From contig OZ035962.1 of NCBI GenBank assembly GCA_964034945.1, positions 77,440,942-77,504,941 of the forward strand: DNA of 64,000 nt, read 5' to 3'. The translations under genes and the position numbers were made by a program. The notes beneath the pieces were generated by a model, which saw nothing but the letters and a program-made list of their open reading frames with translations, was not told the DNA's origin and did not search any database. Origin of the DNA: Chrysopilus asiliformis (taxonomy: Eukaryota; Arthropoda; Insecta; Diptera; Rhagionidae). Each line of letters starts with the position of its first letter. Within the stretch, counting starts at the first letter, position 1. Positions 57,535-64,000 of the stretch are shown here, one piece after another.

Positions 57535-58380
57535 ATATCAGTTGTGATCAACACAAAACTTTCTTCTGCAATATTTAGTTTCGGAAAAAATATGTAAAAA
57601 ATAATATTTTTTTCAAATATCTTGAGAACCGTTAGAGATACGTAAAAATCGTTAAAGCAAAAAATGTAGAAAATTTTATTTCCTTTAAATTTTGTTATAA
57701 TTTTTTCCACCCAAAAGCGCTTAGTGTTCGAAAATTCTTCAAAAAACTATATTTAAAAAAAATTGTGTGGGAGGTACCCGCGTTATAGTCAACGTTACTT
57801 TCCCAAAAGTTGATACAAAACTAGGATTTTCGCAAAACTCATTGAAAAAAATTTCAAGTCGCTAACTCAACGCGTTCTCGTGTTATTTAACACGTTCGTG
57901 ACATCGTGTACCACCAGTGGTACATGCATGCATAGTGCAATCGATTTTTGAATATTCCTGACAGTCGTAAGTATAAAAACATAGTTTTAACATAAATTGT
58001 CAGTATTTTATGAAGTAATATAAAAACACGCACCATGTACCACCGATGGCGCACATCCGCCAAAAAACAAATCGCTAGTGTACCACCCATGGTACACGAT
58101 GTTCAAATGTAAAAAAAGTTGAAAAATCAAATATCACGAACGTGTTAAGATACGTTCAACGGACAGACCGACAGTTCGACAGACCAATAGACTAACAGAC
58201 TGACAGACTCACAGACCGATAGACGGACAGACCGACAGACAGACAGACAGATGCACGGACATCCTCATAATTTTGCCTGAAACGGATTTCGTACTGTTCC
58301 GAAATTTACTCTTTGCCCCCGTTCTCGAATCGGTATCCGTCATCAATACAATACTTTCCCTCTATAGCAGAGGAAAGTAA
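57535..58380 (-). repeat. Family A dispersed repeat, reverse copy with MITE insertion
   Basis: It runs from AATATCAGTTGTGATCAACA to AATACAATACTTTCCCTCTA and TAGCAGAGGAAAG. A GACAGACCGACAGTTCGACAG-type tract is at 58160-58255. The MITE at 57891-58144 splits it exactly at TTAA. Confidence 0.78.
57891..58144. mobile_element. TTAA-flanked MITE, 254 bp (same family as 22838-23039)
   Basis: The ends CACGTTCGTGACATC and TATCACGAACGTG are inverted, with TTAA at 57887-57890 and 58145-58148. Comparison with the paralogous family A site at 52391-52394, which has a single TTAA, shows the target duplication directly. The interior holds GTGTACCACCNRTGGTACA palindromes. Confidence 0.92.
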
Positions 58381-58443
58381 AAATGTTGTTATCGTGTAAA
58401 ATTTGTTTTTTATATTAGTGCGTTGTTAGCCATCAAGTTTGAC

Positions 58444-58479
58444 TATAAAAATGATATTCACCTGTAGAAAACTTCAGTC
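58444..58479 (+). promoter_or_regulatory. TATA box and initiator of the 58.5 kb gene
   Basis: TATAAAAA at 58444-58451 and TTCAGTC with initiator A at 58476, 32 nt downstream; the ATG is at 58504. Confidence 0.7.
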
Positions 58480-58503
58480 TGTGAACGAATATCCGCAATA
58501 AAA

Positions 58504-58892
58504 ATGAAAGCTGTTATCCTACTTGTTGTTATTTTGGGTAAAATTTAATGTGACATACTATATTTTTCAAAAATTATACTATTTAATATTTAATTTAGCA
58601 TTAGCCGTTGAAATTAGGTGTGATAATGATGGAGGAAATCAAAAGTGCCCACAAATTTGCACAATGGATTACAACCCAGTGTGTGGCTATAATGTTAGAG
58701 ACGACTGCTATCGCACGTTCGGAAATCCATGTGGATTTGAATCTGAAACGTGCTTAAATCGGAGCACAAGTATAAACATTTTCATTTATTTTTATTATAT
58801 TTGTTGTGAACTTAAAATCAATTTTAAATTTTTTTAAAGAATGGCGGTCAACTTCTGGTGAATGTAGTACAGATGCCAAAGTTTGCAAATAG
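58504..58892 (+). CDS. Small secreted Kazal-like cysteine-rich protein, group II copy 4
   Basis: The exons 58504-58537, 58599-58769 and 58840-58892 give 85 residues; introns of 61 and 70 nt are phase 1. The signal peptide is MKAVILLVVILALAVE. The core has KCPQICTMDYNPVCGYNVRD, then DCYRTFGNPC and ETC: C-x2-C-x7-C-x7-C-x7-C-x6-C. The last exon carries GECSTDAKVC. With an extra cysteine at IRCDND the mature protein would have nine, an odd number, so one is free or forms a dimer bond. MDYNPVCGY is the clearest Kazal match in the window. The last exon overlaps, in antisense, the terminal exon of the gene on the other strand (58834-59203). Confidence 0.85.
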
Positions 58893-59203
58893 TAATACGA
58901 TTTTCTTCGACCAAGTTATGCACGTTACTGCAGCCCTCGTAAAACAACGTACAATTTATTTCTCGAAAAAATTTTGATTTAATTTTATTTTCTGTTTTTA
59001 AAATGTTGAACATTTCATAAATATAACATTCTGGTTGAAATTCGTATGGAATATTTTTTCTTTCAACCACAAGTTTGATAAAATCAACTGATAATGTAAT
59101 CTGAAAAGAAAAATGACTTAGAAATGTGAAGAAATATCATTTTCAGTTGACACCATTAATCTCTTACTAATTATATAAAATTTCTCACCTTATCAGAGCA
59201 CAT
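58834..59203 (-). CDS. Hypothetical two-exon protein, antisense-overlapping
   Basis: Exon 1 (59203-59189, MCSDK, donor GTGAGA) and exon 2 (59100-58834) join in phase 0 after a TTTTCTTTTCAG acceptor, giving 93 residues. The intron is 88 nt, of typical size for this window. The protein has no signal peptide or membrane segment. It is mixed charged/aromatic, with NIPYEFQPECYIYEMFNIL, then KFFREINCTLFYEGC and ICKLWHLYYIHQKL, and four cysteines in exon 2. I recognise no family. The first exon may not be the true one, since an AG precedes the ATG by one base. Its last codons overlap the third exon of the 58.5-kb gene on the other strand. Could be a real host gene or a chance frame; splice signals make the former more likely. 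Confidence 0.45.
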
Positions 59204-59323
59204 TCTAAATGTAAACAATGATTAAAAAATGACTACTTTTTGGAAATATTGAGTGAGTTTGCAGATCTCACCTTCCTGTCACAAAAAAAACCTACTTTAA
59301 AATCCGAATTAAATTTGTCGAGA

Positions 59324-59582
59324 TTAATTGAGGCGGTAAAAGCTAGAGTGGACCAAGCCACATAATCGAGTTTTTGAAGCTTTTCCACTTTTGTACTATT
59401 ATTGACTGTAAATTTTTGGAAAAAAAAATTTCTGTGGACTTTATTACTCAATGTTGAAATGTTCTTTTGTGCATCCAAACCTTTTTCTCTAAAAATTCAC
59501 TCGCAATAGTGATTCAAACACAAAAAAATTCACGATTTCGACATGTGGGTTGGTCCACTCTAGCTTTTAACGCCTCAATTAT
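59324..59582. mobile_element. MITE, family copy 2 (reverse of 28618-28832)
   Basis: Extended inverted ends TAATTGAGGCGGTAAAAGCT and TAGCTTTTAACGCCTCAATT enclose the GAGTGGACCAAGCCACAT core ends at 59346 and 59560. This copy shows that the true ends lie about 22 bp outside the TA-flanked core seen at 28.6 kb. Confidence 0.82.
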
Positions 59583-59999
59583 GAAACGAATGAATTTTGA
59601 ACGCTATTTATTACAATTTTTAAAGCATTAAAGTAGGCTGAAAAGCTTCACTTGGCAACGAAAACAAATGATATATGATTGAATTTTGACAGAAAATGTC
59701 GATACAATCGGTCAAGTGATTTTCTAAGGAATTGTCTATAGAATGCGTTACACTTTTAAGGGGGAGGGATATTTGCGGATGTTTGCCGCCGGTCGGTACT
59801 AAACTAACGAAAAAGTTTGACGTAAAGGTCCCGAAATTTTCGAAAATTTTCTCCTTAAAGATTTTTATCTATGTCTTTAGTTTATTTCTCTTCGGCTTCC
59901 GATTGTCCGTGTCACCCTCCGACCATCTGGCTTCCCGTCTACAAGTATGCTCACTTTTGAACGAATTAAGCTAAAAGAAAGGCTTCTATAAGATAAGAC

Positions 60000-60372
60000 C
60001 CACAGAACTATATAACATAGAACAACTGTCACCATACAAAGCTCTGCTGAAAAATGGCCCCAAAAGTATTTCCCTCTTTATCATACTTGAACGCATTCAC
60101 TGAACTGTATAAGGTCGCGAAATTCAAATTTCGTTTGCCGCGAAATTCAAATTTCACAAGTTTTAGACTAACTTTAGGCGTCAAAAACGAACTTTAGGCG
60201 CCAACACCATTCCGAAAGTCTATTTTCCTTTGACAGCTCACAGTTTAAACGAGAGGACTTTATTAATTTTCATACGGTTATCTTGCTCTTACTTGACTCG
60301 TTTTGATTCACTGAACTGTATTGAAATGGGACCATTTGAGACAGCAAATCGAGCGATCTAGTATATCTATGA
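60000..60372 (+). repeat. Dispersed repeat D, copy 2
   Basis: Same sequence and orientation as 55120-55490 (ACTATATAACATAGAACAAC through GATCTAGTATATCTATGAT) with few differences. It is 4.9 kb downstream, so either a dispersed element or part of a segmental duplication. Confidence 0.8.
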
Positions 60373-60422
60373 TAAGGCCTCAATATTTCAAAAAGCTCTG
60401 CTGGGACATCACTTCAGTGGTT

Positions 60423-60869
60423 AAAGCGACCCCTACACGTTCAATTTTGCAGTCAATCATCGCATCCTGTGACAGCATTTTGAACGTCTATGGTGATGCT
60501 GTCATGCAAAATTCCATGATTGCCAGCATGCTGGCCAATGTCAAAATCATTTTGATATTTTTCAATGGAGCTTTGTGAATGACAGCATGCTTGAACGTGT
60601 ATGGCGAAGCTGTCAATCAATTCGTCATTTCAGCGTAATTTTTAGTAGTGAAAAGATGTCGCATATCAAAGACAGAGTTTTTTGAGAATCTTTTTCGAGT
60701 TATATATACAAAGAAGTGAGTTTTGGATGACGAAAAGCGAAAAATATAAGGACAAAAAATTTATTTCGAATTAAATGATGCTTGTGTGGATGATTGAGCG
60801 TTTAGTGCAAATAAGCTTTTTGCTGTGGCAGCATGATTGACTGCAAGATTGACCGTGTAGGGCCCGCTT
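60423..60869. mobile_element. MITE, 447 bp
   Basis: Ends AAGCGACCCCTACACGTTCA with ATTTTGCAGTCAATCAT, and their inverse ATGATTGACTGCAAGATTGA with CCGTGTAGGGCCCGCTT. Several GACAGCATG / CATGCTGNC motifs repeat inside. A frame at 60321-60578 crosses it and is not a gene. Confidence 0.78.
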
Positions 60870-60929
60870 AAGCTTTGCTTCATGTCCCTGGGGACAAATG
60901 AAAATCTGATTTTATTAATTTGTACATCG

Positions 60930-61230
60930 GAAACTATCATTCTTCCGGAAAACTGTGTTCACGTTGCTATGGAATTTCGGTATTTTTTTCTTTAAGCCAT
61001 ACACTGTCGGAAAAACGAAGTCCATCACTCACCGTAACGGAGTTTGAGGGAGTCTATTCGGAGTAAATCGAACTCCGGGCTAGCCAGTTCACAACAGTTC
61101 CCTGTGGTGTTAATTTTTAACACTTTTTCGGTGTTAAACCAAATTAGTACAGTCAAAAAATAAATAAATTTCACCTCACAAATTCTTTTTTTTTTGTGAG
61201 CATTTGAGATACTTTTTCTAAAAGCTTTTA
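60930..61230. other. Intergenic DNA, nothing firm
   Basis: Short symmetric blocks (GGTGTTAATTTTTAACAC at 61107-61124) but no gene. Confidence 0.4.
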
Positions 61231-61560
61231 TTTAGCTTGCTATCGTGTGTGTCTGCCTATCGGGATCAAATCTTGCAATCCAATTTTGACCCACTTCCAC
61301 TCATTCGATTGACTGAAATACGTAAGTCCGATGACAATACAATATTTTCACTACTTTGTTCTTGTAAGGATAAGAGAAGGTCCTATAAGGATAACGTGAT
61401 TATCATTTTCCTCAAATTTTCCGGAAAAAAATCTATTCTGGGGGTTTTTGGAGTCGCTGAATCCGATTATGGCATTAAGAAATATGTAAGGACAACGGAA
61501 GGTCTGAAAAGGATAACATGATCATCATTTTCCTAAAATTTTCCGGGAAAAACTCATATT
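61230..61560 (+). repeat. Fragment related to the 13.5 kb Helitron-like element
   Basis: It shares TCCTATAAGGATAACG, CAAATTTTCCGGAAAAA and GGGGTTTTTGGAGTCGCTGA blocks with 13.67-13.80 kb, repeated twice here. No TC or CTRR ends were identified. Confidence 0.5.
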
Positions 61561-61654
61561 TTTCCCAAGCTAGTTCCAGATTAGGATTCAGCGATGTCGA
61601 CTTACCCTAAAATGATTGAAATATCCACGGCAACAACAAAAATAAAATAAAAAC

Positions 61655-62200
61655 ATAACAAAAGATATAATTGCCAATCTGGCAATCATTGGAGACCCGT
61701 ATGGTGATATTCGTATCAAAATTCGAACAGTTATACCAAAATTCCACTTTGAAGTCAAACTTTCCAATAAGATTTTTTAAAATTTATTCCAATCGGGTTT
61801 TGATGTATGGAAGTTTTATGTAGAATCATATCCTAAATAACTTTTGTTCTTGGACTTTTTTGATAAGATGCACCGTTTTTGAGATATTTACAAAAAACCT
61901 TTTCGTTCGTATGGTCCATTTTGCCCATTAACGAACTTAGCCTCGCATTTTACAAAAAACGGATCTGTGCAAAATTTCAAGTCTCTAGCTCAATCCGTGC
62001 TTCCGCAATCCGCGTCACAGACGGACGGACGGACGGACGGACGGACAGACAGACGGACGGACATTCTAAATTCAACTTATTTTTATCATTCTAAACACAC
62101 TGGTGTAATTCATTTTTTTGTGTGATGACGGGATCTTGGCGTTACAAACGGTAAAGCAAAGTTAATATACCCTTTGGTTTCACCATACGGGTATAAAAAT
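61655..62200 (-). repeat. Family C dispersed repeat, full reverse copy
   Basis: Mirror order of 32641-33200: AATCATTGGAGACCCGTATG and GTGATATTCGTATC first, then GGACGGACGGACGGACAGAC (62023-62062), then TGTAATTCATTTTTTTGTGT and TTTCACCATACGGGTATA. Internal sequence is close to the forward copy. Confidence 0.82.
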
Positions 62201-62531
62201 CAACTTACATGGAATTTTATCGAAAAAAAATCTTTTTTTCGGCTTTTTTCAAAATCTAGATCCAATCTGGCCAAACCACTTACAGATTCTGAATCAGCAA
62301 CGTGAAATTATCCAAAAAAGATTGTAAAATCTTTGGCTACACAAAAAAAAAGATCATTTTTTGTCGAGTCTGGCAGCCCCGAAAAATCTTACTTTAATCA
62401 TGGCTTTTGAGGGAAGAGGTCTATAAGAAAGAGAAAAAAATTGTTTTTCGTGCCAAATCATGTTTTTTTTCTGCCAGACTAGCATTGCATATGTCATTAT
62501 CATCGTCATCAATTTCACATTCACATTTATC

Positions 62532-62919
62532 TTAATAATCCTTTACACATGTGTGTGGTTTCGGGATAGCAACTCTTTTACATTCCTTACAAAAGCTCAT
62601 ACCAACTTCTTGAAAGCCTGAAAAATCATAATATTTTCAACGAATTCAAGATAAATAAATAAAATCAAGTTACATTCATTATTTTCACAGTTGAAAAATC
62701 TCATCGAACAGGGATTATCAAAAATTTTGAAGCAACATTTTCTATTATATCCACAGACAGGTTTATATTCTCTAGTGCACTTTGGATCACAGTTAGTGCA
62801 TTTCACTAATTTCATATCTAAATGAAAGTAATTAAAAATATGAAATTACACAAGATGAAAAATATTCTCTTACCAAAAGATCCCAAGAAAATTGAAATAA
62901 TAACGAAGAGTAAATTCAT
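62532..62919 (-). CDS. Small secreted cysteine-rich protein, group II copy 5, extra cysteines
   Basis: The exons 62919-62874, 62817-62674 and 62617-62532 give 91 residues; both introns are 56 nt and phase 1. The signal peptide is MNLLFVIISIFLGSFDM. The core is KCTNCDPKCTREYKPVCGYN, then RKCCFKIFDNPC and RFFNCENNEC. The last exon has FCKECKRVAIPKPHTC. This makes about twelve cysteines, four more than sisters, including a CC pair. Exon 1 is 12 nt longer than in the other group II genes. YKPVCGYN and IFDNPC keep the Kazal-like frame. It is the most divergent member; the additional cysteines may form further disulfides. A TATATA box lies about 65-70 nt before the ATG. Confidence 0.82.
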
Positions 62920-62981
62920 TTTAAATTACTTAGGGTTAAAATTTTATTTCTGCTTCTCAGAAAACCACCTGAAACATTAAA

Positions 62982-62989
62982 GTTATATA
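62982..62989 (-). promoter_or_regulatory. TATA box of the 62.5 kb gene
   Basis: Minus-strand TATATAAC about 65 nt upstream of the start codon. No clear TCAGT initiator at the standard distance. Confidence 0.5.
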
Positions 62990-62999
62990 CGTTTTTCCC

Positions 63000-63866
63000 A
63001 GTGGGTCATCGAAACGTTTTTATTTAAACATCCAGATATACACATTCCGAGTTGAATAGGAAAGTAGAACAAGAAATTTCATTTAATAACTAGAGTTCTT
63101 AAGAAAATTCAAAAGTAGTTAAACAGTGGAAAATAAATAAAAAGTTGCAACCACTTGCATGGAGAAATTTAATTAAATTAATTCGATGGTACTACCTTTA
63201 GTAAATTGATAAGATAAAATTTTTCTATACTACTTTGTTATCCTTAAACCTTAAACTATATAAGAGGCTCAGACTTGTTGGAATTATATTTCGAAAGTTT
63301 CCTAAATCAAATTCAACCACAAGTGATTATTAATAATTTTTATACAAAATCAAAACTTTTGAGTAATAAAACTGATTGCGATATCATTTCATTTACACAA
63401 GTTCATTATTATAATTGATTTTTATTTAGGTAAATTTATAGAAAGTTCTAAGAATAAATTCAGATGGGTTTAATTAAATTTTGTTTAGGTTTATTACCGT
63501 TAAAGCAAGAAATTTTCATCAAACCGAATTCAAAAACCTATAACTACAAAGTGTAGTAAAAAAAGGCCCTTTACGATTATTTTAATCTGATTTATTCAAA
63601 TATATTTCCGGAGAAATTAAGGACTATTATATTTTAGCCACTCTATCAAAACTTTTTTATTGGAATTTCTCGGCTTATAGGTAATTAAAAAAATATGACA
63701 AAATGTTATATTATTTTTCTGGATGTTTTTACATCTAAAATTCCCCCCAACAGTTCAGGCATGTCTGCTATGAAACCCTATTAGGAGCCTTTATCTGGCA
63801 CGGAAGCTTTGAAATTGAGCCATTGTGAGATTTGCTTGTATCTTAAACTAGGATATTTTAAGTATA
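63000..63866. other. Intergenic DNA, nothing recognised
   Basis: AT-rich; a TATATAAGAGGC box at 63258-63269 could belong to a gene beginning outside what can be read here, but no coding exon was found downstream. Confidence 0.35.
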
Positions 63867-64000
63867 AAGGGTCTTTCAATAAGGACATAACAATTTTGTC
63901 TTTTAATAAAAACGCACCCTAAAACTTTTTTTATGATCTGGCAATGCTAAAACGTCAGTCAAGGTTCACATTTTTTATTTTTAAGGTTTTTTTGGGTTTA
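63867..64000. mobile_element. Mariner-like element entering at window edge
   Basis: The first 134 bp match the terminal region of the 31421-31979 element (AAGGGTCTTTCAATAAGGAC, ATAACAATTTTGTCTTTTAA, then AACGCACCCTAAAACTTTTT), after a TA at 63865-63866. The rest lies outside. Confidence 0.8.

Overview
The window is a stretch of eukaryotic nuclear DNA, AT-rich and gene-poor, with very short spliced genes (introns of about 56 to 220 nt), TATA-box and TCAGT-type initiator promoters, and an exceptionally dense layer of DNA transposons (mariner, Tigger/pogo, piggyBac, hAT, Helitron-like, many MITEs). This points to an insect, most likely a dipteran. The species cannot be named from the sequence alone.

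The host genes I can support are eight paralogous three-exon genes for small secreted cysteine-rich proteins of 85 to 96 residues with a Kazal-like core. They lie at 8.3-8.8 (-), 11.6-12.0 (-), 15.4-15.8 (-), 33.5-34.0 (+), 47.4-47.9 (-), 51.6-52.0 (-), 58.5-58.9 (+) and 62.5-62.9 kb (-). All have the same architecture: a 34-46 nt exon for most of the signal peptide, one central exon for the cysteine core, a short C-terminal exon, and both introns in phase 1. Two subgroups are visible. Group I (first three) has about six mature cysteines and ends in a motif like PADYGVDP. Group II (last five) has the PVCGY-type Kazal signature and usually eight cysteines. A ninth small two-exon gene of unknown function overlaps the 3' exon of the 58.5-kb gene on the opposite strand.

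Everything between these genes is mostly mobile DNA, often nested. Elements defined by termini and target duplications include an intact-looking mariner (18.4-19.7 kb), a decayed Tigger/pogo element with its transposase gene (5.06-7.06 kb), a piggyBac element with a broken spliced transposase gene (26.86-28.52 kb), an internally deleted mariner-like element (31.4-32.0 kb), and three Helitron-like elements. There are at least seven hAT-type non-autonomous elements, six of them with perfect 8-bp target duplications and matching termini. One of these is a 2.8-kb near-perfect foldback palindrome at 42.9-45.7 kb. Five short TTAA-flanked piggyBac-type MITEs and many other inverted-repeat elements are also present. 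Three dispersed families (A, B, C here) carry GTCY-type microsatellites and recur in both orientations. Non-LTR retrotransposons are represented only by 3' scraps.

The overall picture is a locally duplicated secreted-protein family expanded inside, and separated by, waves of transposon insertion. The best candidates for new biology are this protein family, its shared promoter palindrome, one splice-site shift after a 13-bp duplication, and the giant foldback element as a possible hairpin-RNA source. No rRNA, tRNA or CRISPR was recognised.
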